DNA from: Saccoglossus kowalevskii
Taxonomy: Eukaryota; Hemichordata; Enteropneusta; Harrimaniidae
Assembly: GCF_000003605.2 (NCBI RefSeq)
Contig: NW_003128862.1
Location: forward strand, 205,213 to 269,212
Direction of reading: 5' to 3'
Length of the DNA: 64,000 nt
The stretch's first letter is position 1. Each line of letters opens with the position of its first letter. Made by a program: the position numbers and the translations under genes. This document shows positions 1 through 10,762 of this stretch, one piece after another. A model generated the notes under the pieces. It searched no databases. It worked only from the letters and a program-made list of their open reading frames with translations, and was not told the DNA's origin.

Positions 1-1311
1 AATGCTAACTCATATGGCATATGTCATCGAATGCTAATTCATATCTCATATGTTATTGAATGCTAATTCATATGACATATGTCATCGAATGGTAACTCAT
101 ATGGCATATTTTTCCGAATGCTAACTCATATGGCATATGTCATCGGATACTAACTCATATGGCATTAGTTATCGAATGTTAACTCATATGGCATATGTCA
201 TCAAATGCTAACTGATATGGCATAATTCGTAGATAACTAACTCATATGGCATATGTCATCGAGTGCTAATTCATATCTCATATGTTATCGAATGCTAACT
301 CATATGGCATTAGTTATCGAATGCTAACTCATATGGCATATGTCATCGAATGCTAATTCATATCTCATATGTTATCGAATGTTAACTCATATGGCATATG
401 TCATCAAATGCTAACTGATATGGCATAATTCGTAGATAACTAACTCATATGGCATATGTCATCGAATGCTAATTCATATCTCATATGTTATTGAATGCTA
501 ACTCATATGGCATTAGTTATCGAATGTTAACTCATATGGCATATGTCATCAAATGCTAACTGATATGGCATAATTCGTAGATAACTAACTCATATGGCAT
601 ATGTCATCGAATGCTAATTCATATCTCATATGTTATCGAATGCTAACTGATATGGCATAATTCATAGATAACTAACTCATATGGCATATGTCATCGAATG
701 CTAATTCATATCTCATATGTTATTGAATGCTAACTCATATGGCATATGTCATCGAATGGTAACTCATATGGCATATTTTTCCGAATGCTAACTCATATGG
801 CATAATTCGTAGATAACTAACTCATATGGCATATGCCATCGAATGCTAACTCATATGACACATGTTATCGAATGCTAACTCATATGACATATGTTATCGA
901 ATGCAACTCATATGACATATGTCATCGAATGCTAACTCATATGACATATGTCATCGAATGCTAACTCATATGGCATATGTTATCGAATGCTAACTCATAC
1001 GGCATATGTTATCGAATGCTACCTCATATGGCATATGTCATCAAATGCTAACTGATATGGCATAATTCGTAGATAACTAACTCATATGGCATATGTCATC
1101 GAATGCTAATTCATATCTCATATGTTATCGAATGGTAACTCATATGACATATGTCATCGAATGGTAACTCATATGGCATATTTTTCCGAATGCTAACTCA
1201 TGGCATATGTTATCGAATGCTAACTCATATTGCATATGTTATCAAATGCTAGCTCATATGGCATATGTCATCGAATGCTAACTCATATGACGTATGGTAT
1301 CAAATGCTTAC
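1..1311. repeat. 29-bp satellite array with higher-order variants
   Basis: About 45 head-to-tail copies of a 29-bp monomer built around CATATGGCATATGTCATCGA followed by ATGCTAACT. The array runs off the left window edge, so its true length is unknown. Distinct monomer variants recur: one contains ATAATTCGTAGATAACTAAC, one TCATATCTCATATGTTATCG, one GGCATTAGTTATCG and one GGCATATTTTTCCG. The ATAATTCGTAG variant begins near 213, 416, 561, 648 and 1053; the first spacings (203, 145, 87) are exact multiples of 29, so the phase is kept and blocks of several monomers were amplified together. Repeated CATATG palindromes are its most visible trait. It decays after about 1290 into unique sequence. Confidence 0.97.
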
Positions 1312-4300
1312 TCATGTGGATGTTTGTTAGTTTTCTCTTACTCTTACATGTATTCTAGAAAGAAAGAAAAATTATACAGTGTGGTTCGGCGTTGTTTACG
1401 CCACTGAAGCGGTATACTATAATATTAATTTTAGTGATGTCAAATTTTATTTCAGTTTGTCCCAAACAATCAGATCAACAATGATGAAGGGAGAACATGT
1501 AGTAACCACATATTCGTATAACAGATTAAGGGCTGGGGTCATGGATTAGACAGTGGTGATTTAAGTCGTAATGTTCACAATAAATAAAATTGAAGGGAAG
1601 CAAACACAAAAAAGATTGTATTTATTCCGATTATTTTATTTCATTTTGTTTTGTGTTCAATTTATATTTCTGATCCCACAGGCTCCATGACGATCTGGCG
1701 AACTCAATATAAAATATAAACTCGATAAAATACGTTTTATATTAAATTGCATGTGTGTGCACATAGTGTGATAAATACAGCATGACTAAGACACTAATAA
1801 ACTTAAAACAATAACACGGGTTATTTTGAATAAACATGAAAACATTGTCTTACCGTGCATATACAAAGAATTTTAAAACGTAAGGCGGCTTAGAGAGATG
1901 TTGTTCGTTCTACGTACACATTTGCATAAACAACTCTTACGTAATGAACGGACTCGGATGTTGTAGTTCGTAGTCTGTGAACACATGTTCTAATGACAGG
2001 AATCGTGATGCGATGCATCCTTACTGTATTAAATTGGTAGCACATGAAAATAACGAGACGAGGTTATGCTTTTATATAAGTTGTTTCACCGGCGTGCCTA
2101 ATTGGTTTATTCAGAGATACAAATCTCTTCTGCAAATGATACGCTGTTTTTATGGTGATAGTAAACTTTTCATTAAGTCCGGCATTAACAACGATGTGCG
2201 TCATGGGTAATAACATGTACGACGTGACTGGCGCCATTGTCCTTGCTCAGAACTGTCTGACACAATGTTATGCGGCTGAAACTGTTTACGTTGGATATGG
2301 AAAAATAGTTGCTGATACATAAACGACACGTTACATTTCTGCGTCGACAACTGTTTGCGCCACAACACACATAGTTACCGATTGATAAGTTAATACTAAT
2401 TTGATTTATCTCTCAACATTTAATTTCTGGTCTGTATAGTTTGGTATTGTGCCGATTTTCAGATTGTCAGCTTCTGCTTTGCCAGTCACGCTGAACGTGG
2501 TATGCATGTTTCTTCCGCCTTGCAAGTCACATAATTATCAGTGATTATCGAATACAATTCGAACTTGCAGTGAAGTACGACACCTTTACATGACATTTAT
2601 TGACTATCGGTGCGATGAGTGTACAGGACAATTGAAATTTATATACAAATCATCGATTTAGGGAAAGAAAAACACCTGCCCGCTTCGTCAATAAATTATC
2701 TAGTCGAACTTTGTCGTTGTGATGTTTCTTTCATGTAAATTTATTAGAACGTCACGGACGACCCTCAAATAACTAATCACGCTACACATCCTTTGAAACG
2801 TTTTAAGTGGGCGGCAAGGAGTTTCATATATAACGTTTTAAATAGATTAGAGTAAAACGTTAAACAATTTGTATTTGTTCAGGCATTGTTGTACGTTTAT
2901 CGGTTTGCCCTTCAATTCAACACGCGTTCTTTGTTTACGCTTGCGTTAATTTGCAATAAACAACACAACCCCCATGATGATGAAAACGAAATACACCGAC
3001 ATTTTGTGCACGTTAACAACAGCATTGATGCAAGAAAAAATATGCACCGCGTGAAATTATGAATGCAGTATTACGAAGACCGTACACACGCAAACGCCGT
3101 CTTGATCAGGTGAAGACAATCACGAACACGTGATAACTGATTATGCCACGTGACATGCCAGAGTACCTGTAATTTTCCTGATGAAACATCAGTGATTGGT
3201 GCCGATGGTTAAATATCGATAAATATATTAGTGTTCTTGCGCCGATTTGAATGAGTACTATGATATTGCGAAATCTTTTTAGTACAATCCATACACATGG
3301 TCACTACTGGGATACTAATATTTTTTTACATTTTCTCCTAGGAGATATATGTTGGAACCACCGACCAACAATCAAACTGGCTACAAGCATATTTAAATTG
3401 TACGGCGATTGGTTTAACTATAAATCTAATTACCTAGGCTATATAAACCACTGACCCGTGATGCCATTTTTGTGCTAGCTGCCACTCTTGCTGTTTGTAA
3501 ATATAAGCAAATTGTGTGGTAATCCCAACATAACCAGCCGAATGCGGGCATTGATCGCGTTTTACCAGAAATGGTATGTGGTAAATATGGATCGGGTTAC
3601 CATGGTTAGATGGGTGAAGGAACAGTTACGCGTTGCTATGGAAGATTATTTAAGAGGCAAAAACAAGTCACGTGGCTGTTTCGCTTATGTCTCTAATCAG
3701 AAATGAAAACAAAAAAATTGTAGTTTTCATAGGATATAAATTCTTTAAAGGGTGATGGTTGTCGCGCAACGCGTGTTCGAATTTCATGTAAACGAACGAT
3801 GTATTTTACACCCTTGTGTACGTCGCTAAGAGTCCCAAGCGGTGCGACGACCACCGCCTTTTAAACACATCACCTTGAATTGCGATTAGGTCACGGAAAT
3901 CGCCCACACGAAAGGAATTTAACTTTAGTATTCAGAGATTAAGACGCCTAATCTGTAATCTGCAGTAAAATTAGTAGTAGGTGATTTGATATTTCCAAAT
4001 GAAAAATACATGTTGGTCAGTATAGTATGTGTTTTTTTGTAGAAGTGATTTCTTGTGTGTCGCATTAGCAATACAAAGTGCATGTACACAATGTTACACA
4101 ATTGTAAATAAATGCAAATTGAAAAAAGCGAAATTGTTTTTGAGATTGTACTCCAGATTTCATTCATATATAAAGATTGCACACCATACATAATTTCATT
4201 TGTTTAATTGTTTTGGAAAACATCGCATAAAAACGATATATGTATATATGTTGTAAACGTATTCCGTATCTGCCATGAGTTTATGGATGGTTTCGAATTG

Positions 4301-4680
4301 AATTGATTTTTTAAGCTTTCAAAAAAATATCATTGCCACGTGGGTGCCACGAGCACATAATCTTTTGCGATTTTAGAAAACGAAAGGGATATATGTATTG
4401 AAACATTGCTCAGTGACACGGGATATGAATTATTTATGAAATATTAGCATATTTTATATCACTGTCAATTAGATATAGTAGTGATGAAGCCTAATTGTTG
4501 AGCACACAACTGTTCCGTATATTATAAATATAGGATTGATTAAAAAAACCTATACAATCGCAAATACTTGACAACGACTGGTAACTTCCTACAACAAACA
4601 TATGTACTACTAATTAAAGAACCATTGGATTAGTAGTAACGGCGACTGCTCAACCAATAGGTACGATAGGCAGTCTCCGC
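1312..4680. other. Intergenic DNA upstream of receptor gene A
   Basis: AT-rich DNA between the satellite and the gene A promoter. Short open frames at 1977-2210, 3251-3454, 3488-3706 and 3925-4191 (minus) have no family resemblance or splice context that I recognise and are probably chance. The only structured item is the MITE-like element at 3745-3864. Confidence 0.6.
3745..3864. mobile_element. MITE-like element, copy 1 (TTAA-flanked)
   Basis: A 112-bp core is bounded by TTAA on both sides (3745-3748 and 3861-3864). The ends form imperfect terminal inverted repeats of about 20 bp: AGGGTGATGGTTGTCGCGC on the left against the reverse complement of GGTGCGACGACCACCGCCT on the right. A second copy lies at 58726-58839 and shares the interior GCGTGTTCGAATTTCATG. 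A TTAA target with short inverted repeats suggests a non-autonomous piggyBac-like DNA transposon, but the superfamily is inferred. The interior TTCGAATTTC resembles a tRNA B box, so a tRNA-derived origin is the alternative. No coding capacity. Confidence 0.7.
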
Positions 4681-4707
4681 TATTAAATTTACCATCACGT
4701 GAACATG

Positions 4708-4762
4708 TGACGTTGGCAAGCCATATAAATGTAACGTCGGCTTCATACTCGCACAGTATAAA
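4708..4762 (+). promoter_or_regulatory. Gene A core promoter: CRE-like site and TATA boxes
   Basis: A TGACGT half-CRE (4708-4713) lies 17 bp before TATAAA (4725-4730); a second TATAAA is at 4757-4762. An E-box CACGTG sits just upstream (about 4697-4702) and TAACGTC is at 4732-4738. The start codon of gene A is at 4832, so initiation about 30 bp after either TATA gives a short 5' UTR of roughly 45-75 nt. The promoter of gene B has the same order and nearly the same spacing. The elements are visible in the sequence; their use is inferred. Confidence 0.5.
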
Positions 4763-4831
4763 TGCCAACGCTGAACTAGACTCTCGCTAACTGTTTCTCT
4801 CTCGCGTGCGTTGGAGAGAAACAACATCACA

Positions 4832-5176
4832 ATGCCGTGGTGCGGGCTGGACCACAGCTACGATTATGGGGATCCAAACGCAACAAACCAAACATACGAG
4901 TATTTGGATATAGCTCTACCGGTCGACTGCCAGACACTCATGATTTGCGCGTTCACTTTGAATATGCTTCTGTCGATTGTCGGCAACGTGCTGGTGCTTA
5001 TTGTCCTCATCTGGAGGAAATCAACCAGATCGGATCTGAATCCATTTCTTGTGAACCTCTCCGTTGCTGATCTGATGATGGCTGTTTTCTGTATGCCGTT
5101 CACATTCCCCACGATAATGTTAGGAGAATGGGTGTTTGGACGTGTTATGTGTCCCGTGCTCATATTTATGCAGCAG
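4832..5176 (+). CDS. Receptor gene A, exon 1: neuropeptide-type GPCR, N-terminus to start of TM3
   Basis: First coding exon (115 codons, phase 0) of a rhodopsin-class plasma-membrane receptor expected to bind a neuropeptide outside the cell and activate G proteins inside. The ATG at 4832 has A at -3, and the paralogue starts at the same residue. The N-tail carries two glycosylation sequons at N16 (NAT) and N19 (NQT). TM1 spans about residues 36-61 with the GN motif (N52). TM2 carries the sodium-site Asp in NLSVAD (D80). Extracellular loop 1 has W100 and the disulphide Cys C107 precedes TM3. The exon ends CAG|GTAAGC. Residues from about 44 on are identical to gene B. Ligand unknown; the family group is inferred from motifs in exons 2-3. 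Confidence 0.93.
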
Positions 5177-5362
5177 GTAAGCATTTTTGATATACTATTG
5201 TAGACTAATTTTATTAGCGGAAAGTTTAGAGGAACGAATAAGGTTTTCTAATATTTTCGAGACAGCTTAAGTTTTATTGCTGTGATATATTGATATTGTA
5301 ATTAAGCATCCGTTTTGGGGACCCCTGCTGACCGAGTGAAAACCGCGCTGTGTTACCTAGCT

Positions 5363-5391
5363 AGACGGGCTGGTGCCGCCCGTTTGCGTCT
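5363..5391. other. GC-rich hairpin in intron 1 of gene A
   Basis: AGACGGGC pairs with GCCCG and further with GCGTCT across a TGGTGCC loop, giving a nested stem inside a GC-rich patch (about 5310-5410) that stands out from AT-rich surroundings. It could be a fragment of an old repeat or a structured intronic RNA. No known RNA family is recognised. Confidence 0.3.
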
Positions 5392-6723
5392 TTTCGAGTC
5401 ACGCACCTAGTACGTGTTTACATTTTAATAACGTTACATCTTGTTTCGTTTATGACAGCTTAACCTTGTTCGTATTTCGCTATTTGATTGTACGCGAACC
5501 AAACTGTCCATATTTTCTAAATCGCGTTAAATAAAAGGGCCGTATAATTCTGGGCAACTGTTCATTAAGATTATAAATTGAATATGAAAATCAAAACCGA
5601 TTTCTGGCTGATGTTAGATATAATAAAGTATATGGCAATTACTTAAGTATTTTATTGAGAAATTTGTATTTGTGAAATTTACGACCAAAATCCGGCTAGC
5701 TTTTAGCGCGTTGGCCAATAGTTTTCACCTTCAAGAATAATCAGTGTTTTTGATCTAATTGATCAATGTAAGATATTTAAAACGCGACTGAACGTTGTAT
5801 AAGTTCAGTTAAAGACATTCTATCGATGATCAGAATAGCTTGATTCACCGTCGCGCTTTCTTCTATGAATTCAACACGGACGATTACCGACGTGACACGT
5901 AGCACGTTGTGGATTCGGATTTGTATTCATATCTGATCGTTTATATCAATCATTTTATATATGTGCATATGAGCATAGAATGTGTTAGACAGTGTATATG
6001 TTAGTATGATACGATTTATGGGGCCAAAACCTTATTATCAAAAGTATCACCTTGGAGATCTTAAGTCAAAGTGGTTGTAAAACGTGTTATTAGCGGCAAT
6101 CGCGGCTTTTATGTAGCACCGTGTTGCGCAAATGCGTCTCGAAGTGAGTGTGTCTTGTTCTAAGTCCATTTACATTTATTGAACTATTTTTTTGATTACG
6201 TGACGATGCGAGCCGCAGTGTCCACGCGATCTGATATCTTACACAATCGTTCCAAAACACGCAATTTAGAATTAACAAGATACTGATGCTAAAATCTTAA
6301 AAAATTATAAATGGGAAAAAAAAACACATTTGTTAAATCACGTACTACACCGTCTGTTATAATCAATGTATTTATTAGCAAGTATTGACCTCTCATGACC
6401 CATGATCATAGTTATAATACTCTCACAATCGCCAAGATTAGTTAGATTTTTAACAAGCATGTTTTAATAAGCCTGGAGGAAATTAATCATATCGGGGGTT
6501 TCAAACAACACAATCTTAACATTACTTAACGGATTTTCACTCCCAAGATTAAGGCGGCCACGGGTGAGATTCGAGCCCATTAATTATAGATCAAAAACGT
6601 TAATAACACTAGTTTCAGTGCATTTCGATGATTCCACGAGATTTCATAGCAGTGTTATTGTGTGACATACATACTCCCATGACAATCCGAACGACCAGCG
6701 ATTGCCATGACCCTGGTAACCCG

Positions 6724-7405
6724 GTATACCCCGGAGAAGAAAGAAGATAAAACCCACTGACCCCGGAGAAAAAGAATGATAAGAGCGGCCTACTTCGGGA
6801 AAAACGAATAATAACAACTTATGTAATTTGAGATGTTACTTTGAGTAGTTAAATTGTTTATTAAGTACACGGTAAATTATCCTGGGTGAAAGTGCCATTA
6901 TTTACTGTATTCTGCAGTGACGTAAAACTAAAATACATTTATATATTTTTAAATCGATTTAAAACAAAATCCCAATCGTCTTTTAATCTTTTCATGTGTG
7001 ACAATGGTAATTTATTCAACAATACTTGGTGAATGTAGTTATGCGATGGTAACAAATTTGTCCTAATTGAGTTGAGGCATATGTACAATGCAGAAAGTAA
7101 TATGTTAAAACAACCTGTCAACAATCAACTCTCTCTGATTGGTCTGTCACGTGCTAGGATGAGGTAGCCAATCAGGCACAGTTTTGTAAGAGGCTTCGCA
7201 TTGATTCAATGCATGCGATGTGTATTGTAAAGTGATAAACTAAATTACATACACGAGCTTCAATGATAAAACTCACATACTGTTGCTTGTAGCTGTGAGG
7301 GACTAATAGTATGTTTTGAATAAAACAGGATAATCCTAATTTATTCAACCTTACGCTAATTTGCATGAAATGCCATAGTTACCATGCCTATACTCCGGGG
7401 TATAC
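6724..7405. repeat. Possible non-autonomous element bounded by 13-bp inverted repeats
   Basis: GTATACCCCGGAG at 6724-6736 recurs as its exact reverse complement CTCCGGGGTATAC at 7393-7405, about 680 bp apart. Just inside the left end are two or three degenerate copies of a roughly 30-bp unit starting CCCCGGAGAA. No target-site duplication is evident and no transposase is encoded, so an inserted element is only one reading; a local inverted duplication is another. Confidence 0.3.
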
Positions 7406-8064
7406 GGGGAATTTTTCTCTGACATACGCGTAATGTACGTTACAAAACAGAGATGTAATAGCCAATGTGTGGTGTCGTGATTTGCCAAATACCTGTCTAG
7501 TTACCTATGCACGGTTTGATTCAATTTGTTAGAGGGTGATTAGCCTAAAACCATCGACCCTCTAAAAAGAAAAAATACTAGTTTTTTTGACGAGCATGTA
7601 CATCGTTTCTAGGGTATGTTACTTAATTGCCGGATTCTCGCCTTAAAACCATATCGATATTGTAAATGCAACATACAATGAAACGTGATTATTTAGGTTT
7701 TAGAATTGTATACAACGTTTCTTTTGATTGTCACGAATGTTTGAGATTTTTAGTCAGATTCCACCAATCGTTGTTAACTTTTATACAATCCGGTGATGAG
7801 TCTGTTGACTCAGTCGGATGGAAAAAAAATCAATTTCAGCGATCTGTGACAGTAAAAATTGTGGTCGTTATTTTCCGTCACCTCGGTTCTAGAGAACGGA
7901 TTCTCATATGTCAAACGCCTTGGCGACATTTCTTTTGGAAAAGGCTCGTTATTTCAATCAGTTTCACAGGTTCAATTTAATATCGTCTAAAAGCAGAACG
8001 TTGATTGAAGCCACCGTCAAATCAAAACAAACTCTAACTTGTATTCGACGTCTCGGCGAAAGCA

Positions 8065-8098
8065 TATAAAGCGTCACATTTGGAAGTCTGTGACGTAA
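8065..8098. promoter_or_regulatory. Promoter-like cluster inside intron 1 of gene A
   Basis: TATAAA (8065-8070, plus strand) and TGACGTAA (8091-8098, a CRE-like site) lie together, with a CCAAT motif near 8119-8123. Read on the minus strand the order is ATTGG box, TTACGTCA, TGTGACGC, then TTTATATG, which is a reasonable core promoter; the plus-strand TATA instead points to the ORF at 8163. The motifs resemble those at the gene A and B promoters. Activity and direction are unknown. Confidence 0.25.
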
Positions 8099-8162
8099 AC
8101 CTCGCCCTAACATTTAACCAATCACGAACACTTAACACGGGGGTTGTCATTCTGAATGATAT

Positions 8163-8336
8163 ATGGACTTGTTATTTGGATATAGCCTTGCAACTTCTTG
8201 CTTGTTCGAGAACTGCGATATCTATACGGTTCAACTAACGCAAGGAGTGGCATCTTTTAGTACTGAGCATTATGACCATTATGACTCCGTCGGGGGCAAC
8301 ACTTGTTCCAACTACCGACCATCAAGTCATGTTTGA
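8163..8336 (+). CDS. Small unidentified ORF (57 aa) in intron 1 of gene A
   Basis: ATG-initiated frame about 95 bp downstream of a TATAAA at 8065. The product begins MDLLFGYSLATSC and ends NYRPSSHV; it is Ser/Tyr-rich with four cysteines and has no recognised domain. There is no good donor site near its end, so it is not an obvious alternative first exon. It may be a small peptide gene but is more likely chance. Confidence 0.12.
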   Translation: MDLLFGYSLATSCLFENCDIYTVQLTQGVASFSTEHYDHYDSVGGNTCSNYRPSSHV

Positions 8337-9410
8337 AAATGCGTTGTGTAATGCTTCGACCATTTTCAAGTGCATGTCTGCGCAATTACCAGTTTCCACT
8401 GTCACTGCCCGTCTATTTTTCAATTATCTACTTAACTTAATTTAACACTTTATTACTTATTAGACGACATTATTTTATTTTTTAACACTGACTCTCTATT
8501 TCTGAATACTCTATTTGTGTCAACTTGAAACAGTCACTAGTAAACAGATTAGTAACTAGACAGTATGCAATCAATCATACTCTGGCGAGTCTCATGAACG
8601 ACTTTAAAGCGCTATAAAAGTGCCTCTTAACTCAGTATATTCAAACTCGCAATATAATGAAACTATTCTAAAAACAACACATTAATTGACGACCTTGGAA
8701 ATCTCTTCAAATCATCTGGGGACTATAACCTGCCGTCGTATCAAGTACTTATATTACCTGTTACCACGCAACGTCTGTCATGACTCAAAGAAATTCGACC
8801 AAATATTGAAATTAACTATTTCGCCAGGAAAATGTGAAAGGATAAGTGAATAATTTGATATACGAAGCGGCGTTCCGAAACGATGAGTCAAAATATCGAG
8901 ATCAATATCGAAAGGGGTCGATATCACAAGTGTGTTTATGTTAAATGGTTTCGTCAATCGGTTGGTTGGTTTATAGATGATTCCTCAGCAGGTTTCCTCA
9001 TATTGTCATGTGCACACTGAAGTGGTACAGCAGATAACACACAGATACGCCTTGTCTTGAGCAGGAGTTCGCGGAACTCAGTCCGCACGCCATTCACCGT
9101 CTGGATATACCTGTGTGATTAATGGAATAGCTGAGTGAAATACAAAATTACAAACTAACGTTCAAGATGTGATGCGGTTGTTTACACTGGCTATCCAAGT
9201 TGCTGCCTCCGCAACTACCCATCTAAGCAAATATATATTGTCAACAGAAGTTCAAAACGATTTAACACTTTTCAAAGTCGTTTCAAATCAACTTACTAAA
9301 TGTTGTAAGCAGTTTTAAAGTGAGCGTATGCAATATTATGGTAAACTATGAAAGACGACGTACTGCCTACTAGTGCGTGATAACATGGCAAATACGGGGA
9401 TGTGCCCTGT

Positions 9411-9489
9411 TATCAAGCAATAGTTTGCGAACATGCCCGTTCGGGAAAAAGGTATCAAGCAATAATAGGGGAACATCCCTGTCCGTTCG
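9411..9489. repeat. Short diverged tandem duplication
   Basis: TATCAAGCAATA followed by a GGGAACAT/GCGAACAT and CCGTTCG core occurs at 9411-9443 and again at 9453-9489. It is a local duplication inside intron 1 with no further structure. Confidence 0.5.
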
Positions 9490-10489
9490 AATTCATTATA
9501 AGGACACATAACGTAAATTACTTTGCACTACTGTACAGAAATCCAACCTTATGTCTGATGGTGTTGCACATTTGAATGGAGCGAGCGTTGTTCTGTTGTT
9601 AATTGTACAAACATAATCTGTTATTAATTATGCTCTATAACTTGATCTTCTAAACTCTTTAAGGATTACGCTTAAACAATTACTGAACAGAATATAACTC
9701 AACGAATTTACATAGCCCTGGGGTTTTGCCGTGCACTTCACATTGATATTCTATTAACGAGGTGAACAAAAAAGCACAAATGCGAAACAAAGCGAGGTAA
9801 CATACAGCCACTACAAACTGAACCATGCTGATATAGAGACACAATTTCCTGTGCATAAATCTATATATTACATTACAAAAAAACCTACACCCGGGGGTAG
9901 ACATTCGATCTACATTCTCGCTCATGTTTCATTTCACATTATAAATAGGACATACAGTGATCAGATGTGGCCAGTGAACAACGCGACATTAACTATGCAC
10001 AATTATTTTTTCTACTAAGTACAAGTTTATTTGAAGTAGAATTTAAAAATTTAGAATGGATATTAAGTAGCTGATAATGATAATCATACGTATGTAGCTA
10101 TTGTGTATATTGACTCGTGATGTCAATATAATGACCCACTCAAGTGATTGAAACTAACATGCCACTAGCAAATCAATTGACAGTAAATCACGGTGAGCAA
10201 TGCTACAAATACACCCATATATATACTGAACTTATTCTTCAGAGTTCTTGCTTGCCTGTTGACGTGTGTCTGAAGTAGCTGGGCGGACACTGTATGCAGT
10301 TGCACCGAAGTATTATAATACATACCCTATTGAAGAATGCAACATTGTCACTGGATTAGACTGTTATATCGTTAGACTTTATTAAAACTAATGAAAATAT
10401 ATTTCATATATTTCACGTCCCTTTTTACGGTTGTAGAAACCACGATGAAATAAACATAGCTCCGTCGGGAAATGTCGCTCGATATATTT

Positions 10490-10720
10490 CATAGCTATCT
10501 CAATGGTGACGCTATATTTCTGTAGAATATTGGCACCACCTGCGCTCGCTGTCTGAGTCCTTTGTGAGGTCTTGCTTTCGACCAATGCAGACAACTTTTG
10601 TTCATAATAAAATGGTAATCGTGAATTCTCGTCGTCTGCTTCGCGAGAGACCGCCACTTTGAAACTTTCGTCCACGCATGCTGGGCAGGTCGTCGCCAGT
10701 CGATAGTTCGAATGTATTTC
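10490..10720 (-). other. GC-richer block with overlapping minus-strand open frames, unidentified
   Basis: This stretch just before exon 2 of gene A has clearly more G+C than neighbouring intron. It is open in two minus-strand frames (10388-10747, containing ACVDESFKVAVSREADD; and 10495-10722, containing WRRPAQHAWTKVSKWRS). Neither resembles a family I can name. It may be a fragment of a transposable element or retrocopied gene. It is antisense to the receptor and has no start context. Confidence 0.25.
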
Positions 10721-10762
10721 AATAAACGTTATGCAATATATTCTCATCTATTTTTTATACAG

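Larger units (their letters stand above)
5177..10762 (+). other. Intron 1 of receptor gene A (5.6 kb)
   Basis: Begins GTAAGC and ends TTTATACAG. It separates the exon ending ...FMQQ from the one starting ISVIVS, the same position as in gene B, although the two introns share no obvious sequence and differ more than three-fold in length. It contains a GC-rich hairpin (5363-5391), a possible inverted-repeat element (6724-7405), a promoter-like cluster near 8.07 kb followed by a 57-codon ORF, a small duplication (9411-9489) and a GC-richer block before the acceptor (10490-10720). Open frames at 7666-7980 and 9680-9925 look like chance. Confidence 0.85.

Noticed and set aside
1-1311. CRISPR-like array
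   Set aside because: Monomers are contiguous with no unique spacers, and the DNA is eukaryotic; it is a satellite.
4811-4831. Upstream extension of gene A exon 1 (start at 4811)
   Set aside because: It would begin at TTG; the ATG at 4832 has a good context and matches the start of gene B.
4864-5184. Minus-strand frame opposite exon 1 of gene A, and the equivalent at 57417-57650 in gene B
   Set aside because: Shadows of the receptor exon; similar in both copies only because the sense strand is conserved.
6545-6585. tRNA or SINE-like B box (GATTCGAGCCC)
   Set aside because: No A box at proper spacing, no cloverleaf, no tail or second copy seen.
10388-10747. 119-codon minus-strand frame as a gene
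   Set aside because: No recognised domain, competing open frame on the same strand, and no splice or promoter context; kept only as an anomalous block.
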